NCBI GenBank assembly: GCA_018883265.1
Contig: VEQK01000017.1
Location: 1 to 38,426 of the forward strand
DNA: 38,426 nucleotides
Direction of reading: 5' to 3'
Origin: Rhodocyclaceae bacterium
GTDB taxonomy: Bacteria > Pseudomonadota > Gammaproteobacteria > Burkholderiales > Rhodocyclaceae
Shown here piece by piece: positions 7,489-16,369 of this stretch (its first letter is position 1; the number at the start of each line of letters is the position of its first letter). The position numbers were made by a program, and so were the translations under genes. The notes under the pieces are model-generated. The model ran no database searches and was not told the DNA's origin. It saw nothing but the letters and a program-made list of their open reading frames with translations.

Positions 7489-8850
7489 ATGTTCGGAAAG
7501 ATACTGATCGCCAACCGGGGGGAGATTGCCCTCCGCATCCAGCGTGCCTGCCGCCTGCTGGGTGTCAAGACCGTGGTCGTGCACTCCGAAGCGGACCGCG
7601 ATGCCAAATATGTGAAGCTGGCCGATGAATCGGTCTGTATTGGCCCAGCACCGTCGAAAGACAGCTACCTGAATGTACCGGCTATCATCTCGGCCGCCGA
7701 AGTGACCGATGCCGAAGCGATTCACCCGGGTTACGGATTCCTTTCGGAGAACGCCGACTTCTCGGAGCGTGTGGAGCAATGCGGTTTCGTTTTCATCGGC
7801 CCGAAGGCTGAAACGATTCGCCTGATGGGCGACAAGGTGTCGGCCAAAGACGCCATGAAGAAAGCCGGTGTGCCTTGCGTCCCGGGTTCGGAAGGCGCAC
7901 TACCCGATGACCACAAGGAAATCATCCGTACGGCCCGTGAAATTGGTTACCCAGTCATCATCAAGGCAGCGGGCGGTGGCGGTGGTCGCGGCATGCGCGT
8001 CGTGCATACCGAAGCGGCGCTGATCAATGCCGTGCAGATGACCAAACAGGAGGCGCAGACCGCTTTCGGCAACCCGACCGTGTACATGGAAAAGTTCCTG
8101 GAGAACCCGCGTCACGTTGAAATCCAGATCCTCGCCGACACGCACGGCAATGCAATCTATCTGGGCGAACGCGACTGCTCGATGCAGCGTCGTCACCAGA
8201 AGGTGATTGAAGAAGCACCGGCGCCCGGCATTCCCGAAAAGCTGATCGAAAAGATCGGCGAGCGCTGTGCCGACGCCTGTCGCAAGATCGGTTATCGCGG
8301 CGCGGGCACCTTCGAGTTCCTCTACGAAAACGGCGAGTTCTACTTCATCGAGATGAATACGCGCGTTCAGGTGGAACACCCGGTGACCGAACTGATTACC
8401 GGTGTTGACATCGTGCAGGAACAGATCCGTATTGCCGCCGGCGAAAAACTGCGTTACCGCCAGAAGGATATCGAATTCCGCGGCCACGCCATCGAATGCC
8501 GGATCAATGCCGAAGACCCGTATAGCTTTATCCCGTCACCGGGGACGATTAACGCCTGGCATACGCCGGGTGGCCCGGGCATCCGCGTTGATTCACACGT
8601 GTATGCCGGTTACAGAGTGCCGCCGCATTACGATTCGATGATCGGCAAGCTGATCGCTTACGGCGAGACCCGCGAGCAGGCCATTCGCAAGATGCGCATC
8701 GCGCTGTCGGAAATGCTGGTCGAAGGTATCAAGACCAATATTCCGCTGCACCAGGAGCTCATGCGCGACAAAGGTTTTGTGGACGGTGGCGCCAGCATTC
8801 ACTATCTGGAAGAAATGCTGGCCGAGAAAAAAGCCGTCGAGCGCAAGTAA
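7489..8850 (+). CDS. accC: Biotin carboxylase subunit of acetyl-CoA carboxylase
   Basis: AccC carboxylates the biotin on AccB using ATP and bicarbonate. The 453-residue product has the standard length and order: N-terminal [21 protein letters not shown] at about 79-88, and the ATP-grasp glycine loop [12 protein letters not shown] starting at Lys159. [13 protein letters not shown] supplies metal- and biotin-binding residues, and a C-terminal biotin carboxylase domain follows. It resembles the first two thirds of the PccA product at 36438-38426 but ends without a biotinyl domain, which distinguishes the two. The stop codon is directly followed by the prmA start. Confidence 0.97.
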   Translation: MFGKILIANRGEIALRIQRACRLLGVKTVVVHSEADRDAKYVKLADESVCIGPAPSKDSYLNVPAIISAAEVTDAEAIHPGYGFLSENADFSERVEQCGFVFIGPKAETIRLMGDKVSAKDAMKKAGVPCVPGSEGALPDDHKEIIRTAREIGYPVIIKAAGGGGGRGMRVVHTEAALINAVQMTKQEAQTAFGNPTVYMEKFLENPRHVEIQILADTHGNAIYLGERDCSMQRRHQKVIEEAPAPGIPEKLIEKIGERCADACRKIGYRGAGTFEFLYENGEFYFIEMNTRVQVEHPVTELITGVDIVQEQIRIAAGEKLRYRQKDIEFRGHAIECRINAEDPYSFIPSPGTINAWHTPGGPGIRVDSHVYAGYRVPPHYDSMIGKLIAYGETREQAIRKMRIALSEMLVEGIKTNIPLHQELMRDKGFVDGGASIHYLEEMLAEKKAVERK

Positions 8851-9768
8851 GTGTCTTCGCAAACCGCCTGGGTCAGCGCGCGCATCATCGCGGAAGCCCG
8901 GCAAGCCGAGGCGCTCGGTGACGCCCTGATGGAAGCCGGCGCCCTGTCGGTGACCGTTGAGGACGCCGACGCCGGCACGCCGGCCGAAACACCGCAATAC
9001 GGCGAACCCGGCATGGAAACGCACACCGTCTGGAATCGGTCGGTGCTGTCGGCACTGTTCGACGCACAGGAACCGGTGCGCGATATCGTCGCTACCTGCG
9101 CAGCGGCATTGGGCGTTGAGGCCGAACTGACCATCGAAGAGGTACCGGAAACCGACTGGGTGCGCGCCACACAGGCGCAGTTCGATCCGATTCCGATTGG
9201 CGGGCCCCTCTGGATCGTACCGACCTGGCATACGCCGCCGGATACCAGCGACAAGGCCATTAACCTCGTCCTTGATCCGGGCCTGGCGTTCGGCACCGGC
9301 AGCCACCCGACCACACGTATGTGCCTGCAATGGCTGGTGCGCGAGCGCCCGGTGGGTAGCGTACTCGACTATGGCTGCGGCTCGGGCATTCTGGCGATTG
9401 CTGCCGCCAAGCTCGGCGCATGCGAAGTCGTCGGTGTGGATATCGACCCCCAGGCCGTACGCTCGGCGCACGACAACGCCGAAGCCAATACGGTGACGGC
9501 AGCTTTCTTCGACGCCAGCGACAAGTTGCCGGCGCCCTATGACTTGCAAACCTACGATGTGGTGCTGGCCAATATTCTGGCCAACCCGTTGCGCATTCTC
9601 GCGCCGGCACTAACGGCGCGTCTCAAACCGGGCGCCTCGCTGGTGCTGGCCGGGTTATTGGCCGAACAAGCAGAAGAACTGATCGGTATTTATCGCCCGT
9701 GGCTTGAGATGCGCGTCGCCGACACCCAGGATGGCTGGAGCCTGCTGGTAGGCTCGTTGCGCAAATAG
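8851..9768 (+). CDS. prmA: Ribosomal protein L11 methyltransferase
   Basis: PrmA methylates ribosomal protein L11 using S-adenosylmethionine. The 305-residue product has the expected N-terminal L11-recognition domain (EALGDALMEAGALSVTVED). It then has the diagnostic FGTGSHPTT at 147-155, the SAM loop LDYGCGSGILAIAAAKLGA at about 172-190, DIDPQAV and the catalytic-region motif ANILANPL. The start is GTG immediately after the accC TAA, consistent with translational coupling. Location after accBC is common in betaproteobacteria. Confidence 0.95.
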   Translation: MSSQTAWVSARIIAEARQAEALGDALMEAGALSVTVEDADAGTPAETPQYGEPGMETHTVWNRSVLSALFDAQEPVRDIVATCAAALGVEAELTIEEVPETDWVRATQAQFDPIPIGGPLWIVPTWHTPPDTSDKAINLVLDPGLAFGTGSHPTTRMCLQWLVRERPVGSVLDYGCGSGILAIAAAKLGACEVVGVDIDPQAVRSAHDNAEANTVTAAFFDASDKLPAPYDLQTYDVVLANILANPLRILAPALTARLKPGASLVLAGLLAEQAEELIGIYRPWLEMRVADTQDGWSLLVGSLRK

Positions 9769-9787
9769 TCGATCTTTTACGTATTCC

Positions 9788-9803
9788 GAATAACCTTTTA
9801 TTC
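9788..9803 (+). repeat. 6-bp AT-rich inverted repeat before the PfkB-family kinase gene
   Basis: GAATAA (9788-9793) and TTATTC (9798-9803) are perfect complements around CCTT, ending 9 nt before the ATG at 9813. It may be an operator or a small leader hairpin. It is short enough to arise by chance. Confidence 0.25.
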
Positions 9804-9812
9804 AAGATCAAC

Positions 9813-10751
9813 ATGAGCAAGAAAACCCTGATCTGCGGCTCGCTCGCTTTCGACAACATCATGGTCTTTAACGGCCGCTTTCGCGAACAGATTCTGCCGG
9901 AACAGATTCACATTCTGAACGTGGCATTTCTGGTACCGGAAATGCGCCGCGAGTTCGGTGGTTGCGCCGGCAATATCGCTTACGCACTCCATAGCCTGGG
10001 CGGCGACCCGGAGATCATGGCGACCGTGGGCGAAGACGGCATCCCGTACCTGGATCGCCTGGACGCGCGCGGTCTGTCGCGCAAATACGTCCGCAAGGTT
10101 CCCGGAACTTTCACCGCACAGGCCTTCATTACCACCGATCTGGATGATAACCAGATCACAGCGTTCCACCCGGGCGCCATGGGTCAGGCACATCTCAACG
10201 AAGTGGGTCATGCAGACAACATCGGCCTGGGCATCGTCGCACCGGACGGCCGTGACGCCATGATCGAACATGCGCGCCAGTTTGCGGCGGCCAACATCCC
10301 GTTCATTTTCGATCCGGGTCAGGGGTTGCCTATGTTTGACGGCAACGACCTGAAGCAGTTTCTATCACTGGCCACCTACGCCTGCGTGAACGACTACGAA
10401 GCACAGATGCTCTGCGAGCGCACCGGGCAGACGCTAGAACAACTCGCCGAGAATGTCGCAGCACTGGTCGTGACGCGTGGCGGCGAAGGCGCCTGGATTT
10501 TTACGGGCGGCAAGCGTATTGATATCGAAACCGTGCAACCCGAAGCCATTATTGATCCAACGGGCTGTGGCGATGCCTTCCGTGGTGGTCTGCTCTTCGG
10601 GATGGCCAATGGCTACGACTGGCAGAAGGCCGGCCGCCTAGCTTCACTGATGGGTTCGATCAAGATTGCCCATGCCGGCCCGCAGAATTACCAGGTCAAT
10701 TTCGAGCAGATCGCCCGCCGTTTCGAAGCGGCCTTTGGCGAGCCGCTCTAA
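9813..10751 (+). CDS. PfkB-family sugar or nucleoside kinase
   Basis: This ribokinase-fold kinase phosphorylates a sugar or nucleoside hydroxyl with ATP in the cytoplasm. The 312-residue product has a ribokinase-like start (TLICGSLAFDNIMVF), the substrate region GGCAGNIAYALHSLGG at about 49-64, and the anion-hole motif DPTGCGDAFRGGLL at about 248-261, with Asp254 as the likely base. This motif more often reads GAGD; the GCGD form occurs in adenosine-kinase-like members. The substrate cannot be assigned. The gene follows prmA after 44 bp on the same strand. The Shine-Dalgarno is weak (AAGAT). Confidence 0.85.
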   Translation: MSKKTLICGSLAFDNIMVFNGRFREQILPEQIHILNVAFLVPEMRREFGGCAGNIAYALHSLGGDPEIMATVGEDGIPYLDRLDARGLSRKYVRKVPGTFTAQAFITTDLDDNQITAFHPGAMGQAHLNEVGHADNIGLGIVAPDGRDAMIEHARQFAAANIPFIFDPGQGLPMFDGNDLKQFLSLATYACVNDYEAQMLCERTGQTLEQLAENVAALVVTRGGEGAWIFTGGKRIDIETVQPEAIIDPTGCGDAFRGGLLFGMANGYDWQKAGRLASLMGSIKIAHAGPQNYQVNFEQIARRFEAAFGEPL

Positions 10752-10758
10752 AATCGCC

Positions 10759-11523
10759 ATGGCAGCCGCACCGGCGCCGAAGCTCTACCGTATTGTTCGC
10801 GGAACGCGCGTTATTGCCCACCTGCTGATCGGGCTTTTTCGTGTAGCGCTGGTATTTCCCTTCTGCAGCATGGGACGCCGCCGACAGATTCGGTACCACT
10901 GGTCGCGCCGTCTGCTGTCGCTCTTCGGCTTCACGCTCAAGATCGAGGGCTCTCTACCGGCGCAGCCCGGCCTGATCGCGGCCAATCATGTGAGCTGGAT
11001 CGATATCTTTGCCGTGAACGCGCTAACGCCGGTGGCCTTCGTATCCAAGGACGACGTGATTCACTGGCCGATTATCGGTACCCTGGCGCGACACAATGAA
11101 ACCATCTTCCTGCAGCGTGGCAGCCGGGGGCATGCGCACACCATCGGCAAGGACATGGCCAGACGCCTGGAAGACGGCAGTTGGCTGGCGGTATTTCCGG
11201 AAGGCACGACCACCGACGGTACCCATCTGCATCCTTTTCACGCAGCGCTACTGCAACCGGCTATTGATGCCAACGTGCCCGTGACCCCGGTCGCCTTACG
11301 CTACGAGGATCCCGATGGCAACCTGACGTTATTGCCCGCCTATACGGGAGATACGTCGCTCTGGGAAAGTTTCTGCGCCATTCTTTCGGCGCGTCAGCTG
11401 GTGGTTCGACTCAGCATCGGCCCACCGATGCAGGTAACAGCAGATAGCGGGCCGGGCAACCAGGGGCGCAAGCGCCTGGCGCATGCCCTGCGCGACGAGA
11501 TCGAAAAGACGCTTTATTCCTGA
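10759..11523 (+). CDS. 1-acyl-glycerophosphate acyltransferase (PlsC family)
   Basis: This membrane-associated acyltransferase probably adds the second acyl chain to lysophosphatidic acid. The 254-residue product has an N-terminal hydrophobic segment (about residues 17-37). The catalytic HX4D motif is in NHVSWID (His77, Asp82), with a conserved phosphate-binding FPEGTTTDG at about 146-154 and GSRG at about 121-124. All family motifs are intact. An ornithine-lipid or other lyso-lipid substrate is also possible. The frame is open further upstream inside the kinase gene, but the ATG at 10759, 7 bp after that gene's stop, gives the normal N terminus. The 3' end overlaps the convergent GT2 gene by 10 bp. 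Confidence 0.88.
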   Translation: MAAAPAPKLYRIVRGTRVIAHLLIGLFRVALVFPFCSMGRRRQIRYHWSRRLLSLFGFTLKIEGSLPAQPGLIAANHVSWIDIFAVNALTPVAFVSKDDVIHWPIIGTLARHNETIFLQRGSRGHAHTIGKDMARRLEDGSWLAVFPEGTTTDGTHLHPFHAALLQPAIDANVPVTPVALRYEDPDGNLTLLPAYTGDTSLWESFCAILSARQLVVRLSIGPPMQVTADSGPGNQGRKRLAHALRDEIEKTLYS

Positions 11524-12308
11524 CCAGCCTGACGACGCAAGTCACGCAGTTTCACGTATTTCATGAAGCTGTTCTGGCAACCGATAACGATGTGCACAAA
11601 ACCCGGCAGTCCATCGCGCCAGCCGCCGCGCACCAGCCAGAATTTGAGGAAACGGGTCAGCGGTGAAAGCACGATGCGGGCCAGCGGCGCCTGCTCACCC
11701 CGCGCCAGTGCCCGCTCGGCGGCAAGGCTCGTATAACGATTCTGCTTATCGAGATAGATCTTAAGGTCATCTGCAGAATAGTGCAGCAGATCGCCTTCCA
11801 GCGTGCGTGGCGCCAGATCGGAAAGCACATGCTCGTGCACGATGTCATCCGACCAATGTGCGGCATCGCGACGGAAGAGGCGCGTATTGAAATCCGGGTA
11901 CCCCTCGCCATGCTTGAGTGGATGCCCCATGAAGACGTTGCAGCGGGCAAAGCGGTACACCGGATAATCCGGCAGGCCATCACGGAAAGCATTGTGGATA
12001 CTGCGCGCCAATTCCGGCGACAGCGCTTCATCGGCATCGAGGCAAAGCACCCACTCATTACGGGCAAGGCTGACCGCATGTGCTTTTTGCGGGCCAAAGC
12101 CGACCCAGGCATGCTGTTCGAAACGCGCACCGAATTCGTTGGCGATGCTGGCCGTTTCGTCGGTGCTCCCCGAGTCGACCACCACGATCTCGTCGGCGAA
12201 GGGCACGGACGCCAGCACATCACGCAGACGGCTGCCCGCGTTGAGCGTGATCAACACGAGCGAGAGCGGCAACCGGGCGGTAACAGGCGAAGCGGATTTC
12301 TCGGTCAT
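11514..12308 (-). CDS. Family 2 glycosyltransferase, LPS core type (WaaE/KdtX-like)
   Basis: This cytoplasmic GT-A glycosyltransferase probably adds a sugar to the LPS inner core. The 264-residue product begins with a GT2 strand (LSLVLITLNAG) and has DSGSTDET at about 45-52, WVGFGPQKAHA typical of the WaaE group, the metal-binding DADE at 91-94 and a basic C-terminal region. WaaE enzymes add beta-1,4-glucose to heptose I, but the sugar here is not proven. It is divergent from waaC with 51 bp between starts, and convergent with the acyltransferase gene. The neighbourhood (waaC, waaA, a WaaQ-like gene) supports a core-LPS role. Confidence 0.85.
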   Translation of the reverse strand: MTEKSASPVTARLPLSLVLITLNAGSRLRDVLASVPFADEIVVVDSGSTDETASIANEFGARFEQHAWVGFGPQKAHAVSLARNEWVLCLDADEALSPELARSIHNAFRDGLPDYPVYRFARCNVFMGHPLKHGEGYPDFNTRLFRRDAAHWSDDIVHEHVLSDLAPRTLEGDLLHYSADDLKIYLDKQNRYTSLAAERALARGEQAPLARIVLSPLTRFLKFWLVRGGWRDGLPGFVHIVIGCQNSFMKYVKLRDLRRQAGQE

Positions 12309-12327
12309 AACGATTAGAGCGGCCAGC

Positions 12328-12333
12328 TATAAT
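12328..12333 (+). promoter_or_regulatory. -10 box for the waaC leader ORF
   Basis: A perfect TATAAT is followed by exactly 6 nt and then an ATG at 12340, the expected transcription start. No good -35 match is seen at 16-18 bp (best TCATAA at 12305-12310), so strength is uncertain. Confidence 0.4.
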
Positions 12334-12339
12334 GCGGCC

Positions 12340-12360
12340 ATGTCGCGAGATTATCACTAA
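12340..12360 (+). CDS. Six-codon leader ORF (MSRDYH) overlapping the waaC start
   Basis: ATG at 12340 opens six codons and ends with TAA at 12358-12360. The last A of that stop is the first base of the waaC ATG (TAATG overlap). Because the ATG sits at the +1 position predicted from the TATAAT box, the mini-ORF would be translated leaderless and could couple ribosomes into waaC, which has no Shine-Dalgarno of its own. It is too short to judge by composition; it is proposed from position only. Confidence 0.35.
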   Translation: MSRDYH

Positions 12361-13355
12361 TGCAGCCCCGGCTTTCCGATCCGCCGCGTTTTCTGTTGAT
12401 GAAAACCTCATCACTGGGTGATGTGTTGCACAATCTGGCCGTCGTTAGCGATCTGCGCCGCGTCTTTCCGGGCGCAATTGTCGACTGGTGCGTCGAAGTG
12501 CCTTTCGCCGAAATACCGGCCTGGCACACGGGTGTCCGGCGCGTCATTCCCGTGGCCATTCGACGCTGGCGCAAATCCCTGTTGAGCCGCGACACCTGGG
12601 CAGAGATCAGCCTGGCGCTCGCCGCCCTTCGCACGGAGCATTACGACGCCATCATCGACACCCAGGGGCTGGTCCGCAGTGTGCTACTGGCGCAACTGGC
12701 TCATGGCCCGGTCTACGGACAGAATCGTCACGAAGCACGCGAGGCCTTGTCGGGTCTGCTGCTGACGCACCCGCTTCCGGTGCCTTATGCGCTGCATGCG
12801 GTTGACCGGTATCGCGCGATTGCCGCGACAGCGCTGGGCTATAGTGACCGCTTACCCGAGCTGCCATTAGACTTTGGACTGCAAGACCGGTTTCCGCGCC
12901 AGCCGGGCAACGAAGTTTTTCTGTTCACGAACACCAGCCGCGACAAGAAGCTCTGGCCGGAAGATCACTGGATCACGGTCGGCCGCCAGCTTCGTGATGC
13001 GGGTCTGGCGCCTGTCTTCACCGCAGGCAACGAGGCAGAAGCTGCGCGTTCGAAACGCATCGCTCAAGGCATTGCCGAGAGTGGAACACCCGGTGAGGTG
13101 TTATACCGCCCGACGCTGACGCAACTGACCGAACGGCTGTCAAAAGGGCGGCTGTGCCTGGGAGTTGATACTGGTTTCACACACATCGCCTGCGCCCTGG
13201 AGATTCCGACAATCGCCATCTTTACCGATACCGATCCGGCGCTGGCCGGCGGCTTTGGCCTGGGCTTGCGCGCAACCTTCGGACACCTGGATACCATTCC
13301 ACCGATCTCGGATGTCATCGGACAATTGCGCACCTGGGGCGTACTCCCTGCATGA
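12360..13355 (+). CDS. waaC: Lipopolysaccharide heptosyltransferase I
   Basis: WaaC transfers the first L-glycero-D-manno-heptose to Kdo2-lipid A at the inner face of the cytoplasmic membrane. The 331-residue GT9 protein has the N-terminal KTSSLGDVLHNL motif with the catalytic Asp at about position 21, and YDAIIDTQGLVRS. It also has FTNTSRDKKLWPEDHW for the donor site and the C-terminal LGVDTGFTHIACALEIPTIAIF. The start at 12360 includes the full first strand. An internal ATG at 12399 would cut that strand. The stop overlaps the waaA start by 4 bp (ATGA). Confidence 0.93.
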   Translation: MQPRLSDPPRFLLMKTSSLGDVLHNLAVVSDLRRVFPGAIVDWCVEVPFAEIPAWHTGVRRVIPVAIRRWRKSLLSRDTWAEISLALAALRTEHYDAIIDTQGLVRSVLLAQLAHGPVYGQNRHEAREALSGLLLTHPLPVPYALHAVDRYRAIAATALGYSDRLPELPLDFGLQDRFPRQPGNEVFLFTNTSRDKKLWPEDHWITVGRQLRDAGLAPVFTAGNEAEAARSKRIAQGIAESGTPGEVLYRPTLTQLTERLSKGRLCLGVDTGFTHIACALEIPTIAIFTDTDPALAGGFGLGLRATFGHLDTIPPISDVIGQLRTWGVLPA

Positions 13356-14680
13356 GCCGGGCGCCTGACGCTAGCAAAGCCTCGACGTGCCCGCCCATGG
13401 CGCCGTGGTTCTATCGCACGCTGCTCGTTCTGATCGTTCCTTTCGCATTACTTCGCCTCTGGTGGCGCGGCCGCAAGCAGCCTGGATATCGCCAGCATAT
13501 CGGTGAACGCTTCGGTTTCATCGCGCTCCCCGATGAACGCTCTATCCTCTGGTTGCACGCCGTTTCGGTCGGCGAAACGCGTGCCGCTGAACCACTAGTC
13601 CAGGCGCTGCTGGATCAGTATCCGGATCACCGCATCCTGCTGACGCACATGACGCCGACCGGTCGCGCCACCAGCACCAGTCTCTATCGCGATCCACGCA
13701 TCACCATTGCCTATGTTCCCTACGATCTAACCAACGCCGTTGATCGATTCCTCAAGCGCATCCGGCCAACGCTGGCGCTCCTGATGGAAACCGAGATCTG
13801 GCCTAATCTGATTCTGCGGTGCCGCTATCATGGCGTACCGGTGATGCTCATCAACGCGCGTCTGTCGGAGCGCTCGGGCCGCCGCTACGGCCGCTTCAAA
13901 TCGCTGATCCGTCCAGTCCTCGCCGCACTGAACGCCACGGGCGCCCAGACCCCCGCCGATGCCGAACGTCTGGCGGCACTCGGTGCATACCCTGTGAGCG
14001 TCACAGGCAATCTCAAATTTGATGTTCGCATTAACCCGAATCAACAAGAACTGGGCAAATCATGGCGAGACGCTGCGACCGCCGGCCAAGCCACTGACCG
14101 CCACGTCTGGTTGGCTGCCAGCACGCGGGAGGGCGAGGAGGCACTGGTGATTGCCGCGCACCAGATTCTCTGCACACGCTTTGCCGCCCGATCGCCCTTG
14201 CTGGTGCTCGTGCCACGTCATCCGCAACGGTTTGATGATGTTGCCGCACAAGTCGAGCGCGAGGGCCTGACCCTCGTTCGACGCTCGCAGGCACAACCCG
14301 ATTCGGCCACCCAGGTCTGGTTGGGTGATTCGATGGGCGAAATGGTTGCCTACTACAGCATGGCCGACTTGGCGGTGATTGGCGGCACCCTGTTGCCATT
14401 CGGTGGCCAGAACCTGATTGAAGCCGCCGCCTGCGGCACCCCGTTATTGATCGGCCCGCATACCTATAACTTCAAGGCAGCGGCCGAGTTGGCGGAAACC
14501 ACCGGCGCCGCACAGCGCCTGCACGAGATTACGCCGGAGCGGCTGGCCAAAGCGATTAGCGCCTTACTGATGGACGCGACGTATCTGGCTCAGGCACGTA
14601 CGGCCACGGAACACTTTGTGGGCAGCGCCACGGGTGCCACTGAGCGCACCTGCACGCTGATCCGGCAGGTGTTGCGCTAG
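13352..14680 (+). CDS. waaA: 3-deoxy-D-manno-octulosonic acid (Kdo) transferase
   Basis: WaaA attaches Kdo to the lipid A precursor from CMP-Kdo. The 442-residue product has an N-terminal membrane anchor at about residues 19-38 (FYRTLLVLIVPFALLRLWW), RGRKQPGYRQHIGERFG, and HAVSVGETRAAEPL with the catalytic Glu near 75. Further motifs are LMETEIWPN, MLINARLS, TGNLKFD, PRHPQRF and GGTLLPFGGQNLIEAAACGTP. The first ATG gives a 15-residue extension; the ATG at 13397 would give the usual N terminus, but the ATGA overlap with waaC favours 13352. The 3' end overlaps the convergent GT9 gene by 4 bp. Confidence 0.95.
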   Translation: MSRAPDASKASTCPPMAPWFYRTLLVLIVPFALLRLWWRGRKQPGYRQHIGERFGFIALPDERSILWLHAVSVGETRAAEPLVQALLDQYPDHRILLTHMTPTGRATSTSLYRDPRITIAYVPYDLTNAVDRFLKRIRPTLALLMETEIWPNLILRCRYHGVPVMLINARLSERSGRRYGRFKSLIRPVLAALNATGAQTPADAERLAALGAYPVSVTGNLKFDVRINPNQQELGKSWRDAATAGQATDRHVWLAASTREGEEALVIAAHQILCTRFAARSPLLVLVPRHPQRFDDVAAQVEREGLTLVRRSQAQPDSATQVWLGDSMGEMVAYYSMADLAVIGGTLLPFGGQNLIEAAACGTPLLIGPHTYNFKAAAELAETTGAAQRLHEITPERLAKAISALLMDATYLAQARTATEHFVGSATGATERTCTLIRQVLR

Positions 14681-15789
14681 TCGTTAAGCAGCGGTTTGAT
14701 GGCGGCCCAGACTTCATCAGGCGTGATGCTGGCCAGACACTCACTGACCTTGCCGCCGCCACAACCATCGAGGCCACAAGGCCGGCAACTGAACTGTGCG
14801 CTACGCGCAATAACCTGATGCGCACCTATGCGCGGCGTCCCCCACGGACCCCAGTGCTCTTCACCCGATGGCCCGAACAATACAACCACTGGCGTTCGCA
14901 TCGCGGCGGCAATATGCATGGGCGCCGAATCGACCCCGGCAAAACAGCGCGCCTGCCCCGTCAGTGCACCCAGCTCCTTCAGCGACAGTGCAGCTGCCAG
15001 ACTCGCTGCGGGCGGCTCGTTACGCTGCGCGAGGGCCTCTTGAATCCGCTCGATCAGATGGCCCTCCTTATCTCCGGGCGCCGCAGTCAGCAGTACCGGC
15101 CAGCCTGCGGCACGAATACGCGCGATGATCTCGGCCCAGCCCGCTGCTGTCCAGCATTTGAAATGCCAGCGCGAAGGCGGATGCAGATGCACAAACCGCC
15201 CCGATGCCAAGCCGAGCGACTGCAAGCGGACCGCCACATGGGCATCAGCATCGGTACCGGGCACAAAGGTCAACATACGTTGGTCCTGTGCGGGTTGAAT
15301 GCCCAGGCGACGTAAAGCGTCCAGATTCTGTTCGACGACATGGCGGCGACCGGTGCCCATGATGGGCGAAACCAAATGGCTGAAGCTGCCTTTCCAGAAT
15401 CGTCCCCGACCATTTACCCGTGGCGCGACCGCATAGCGCGGTTTGAGCAGCCGCGATAACCAGGCGCCGCGCGGGTGTTCCGTCAGGTGAATGATGAGAT
15501 CGTACTGGCGCGACTGCAACGTCTTCAGCAATGTCCACTCGGCCCGGGCCTGGCCCGTGATTCCGAGCCGCTTCCAGGCACGGTCGACGAGATGCAGCTG
15601 ATCCAGGTCGGGATGGCCCGATAGCATCTCGGCCGTGTCGGCGTAGACCAGGGCATCAATCTGCACCTGCGGCGCAGCGCCTTTCAGCGCCGTCAGCACG
15701 GGCGATGCCAGCAAGACATCACCATGATGACGCAGCTTGGTCACAAGGACCCGGCGGATACTGGATAAAGGAATAGCGTCGGCAGGCAT
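14677..15789 (-). CDS. GT9 heptosyltransferase, WaaQ-like
   Basis: This second family 9 glycosyltransferase probably adds a branch heptose to the LPS core. The 370-residue product starts RRVLVTKLRHHGDVLLASPVL and has YDLIIHLTEHPRG. The WaaQ-type donor motif HLHPPSRWHFKCW lies at about mid-length, followed by FAGVDSAPMHIAAAM and VVLFGPSGEEHWGPW. A cysteine-rich tail (CRPCGLDGCGGGKVSECL) is typical of the WaaQ group. The frame is open to 15933, but the ATG at 15789 avoids overlap with the upstream phosphatase gene and fits homology. It follows the cobalamin phosphatase gene by 4 bp, so it is probably co-transcribed with the minus-strand cob genes. Confidence 0.87.
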   Translation of the reverse strand: MPADAIPLSSIRRVLVTKLRHHGDVLLASPVLTALKGAAPQVQIDALVYADTAEMLSGHPDLDQLHLVDRAWKRLGITGQARAEWTLLKTLQSRQYDLIIHLTEHPRGAWLSRLLKPRYAVAPRVNGRGRFWKGSFSHLVSPIMGTGRRHVVEQNLDALRRLGIQPAQDQRMLTFVPGTDADAHVAVRLQSLGLASGRFVHLHPPSRWHFKCWTAAGWAEIIARIRAAGWPVLLTAAPGDKEGHLIERIQEALAQRNEPPAASLAAALSLKELGALTGQARCFAGVDSAPMHIAAAMRTPVVVLFGPSGEEHWGPWGTPRIGAHQVIARSAQFSCRPCGLDGCGGGKVSECLASITPDEVWAAIKPLLND

Positions 15790-15793
15790 GGCG

Positions 15794-16363
15794 CTATTGT
15801 ACCGGCGCAGCATGAATTTGCCCGGCCTCGAAATCGAGGCAGAGTAATTGGCCATATTCGTAGCGCAACTGGAGCCATTGCGCACCCGGCAATGCCTGAT
15901 GATGTGCCTGCAATACGCGCATGACGCCACCATGCGTCACAGCGACAATCTGATCATGCCGGACACTGGCTTCCCGCAACCAGCCAAGTGCACGCTGCTG
16001 GACTTCATAACCTGTTTCTCCGCCCGGCGGCCGAAAACCGGCCAGATCCGCGGCCCAGGCATCCAGCCCTGCAGCACCGATCGCATCCCAGGCCTGCATT
16101 TCCCAGTCGCCAAAATGTAATTCGCGTAATCGCGTATCGAGAATAATTTCTGCCGATAAGGCCATCGCGGTTTCCGTGCATCGACGCAGCGGACTACTGA
16201 AAACCGGGGTCGCGGGCCCGACCAATGCGTCGAGCTGCTGCCGCAACGAACTCGCACGACACGCACGATCTTCTGCGCTGTCCTTCAAGCAAAGATCTGT
16301 CTGTCCATAGCAAACATCCGGGGGCACCTCCGGTGCAAAGTGGCGAATCAGACAGAGTCGCAC
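15794..16363 (-). CDS. cobC: Alpha-ribazole-phosphate phosphatase (histidine phosphatase family)
   Basis: This enzyme probably removes the phosphate from alpha-ribazole-5'-phosphate or adenosylcobalamin-5'-phosphate in nucleotide-loop assembly. The 189-residue product has the phosphohistidine motif LIRHF (His8), VPPDVCYGQTDL as in CobC phosphatases, and FSSPLRRCTETA. It also has RELHFGDWEMQAWDAI and AVTHGGVMR with the second catalytic His. The RHG motif of the superfamily reads RHF here, as in other CobC members. The start codon is 6 bp beyond the cobT stop. Its place at the end of cobQ-cobU-cobT supports the specific function over a general phosphoglycerate-mutase-like role. Confidence 0.88.
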   Translation of the reverse strand: MRLCLIRHFAPEVPPDVCYGQTDLCLKDSAEDRACRASSLRQQLDALVGPATPVFSSPLRRCTETAMALSAEIILDTRLRELHFGDWEMQAWDAIGAAGLDAWAADLAGFRPPGGETGYEVQQRALGWLREASVRHDQIVAVTHGGVMRVLQAHHQALPGAQWLQLRYEYGQLLCLDFEAGQIHAAPVQ

Positions 16364-16369
16364 GAGCCG

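Noticed and set aside
8593-9549. 318-codon minus-strand frame opposite accC and prmA
   Set aside because: The opposite strand carries two unambiguous enzymes with complete motifs, and the antisense product has no coherent domain pattern.
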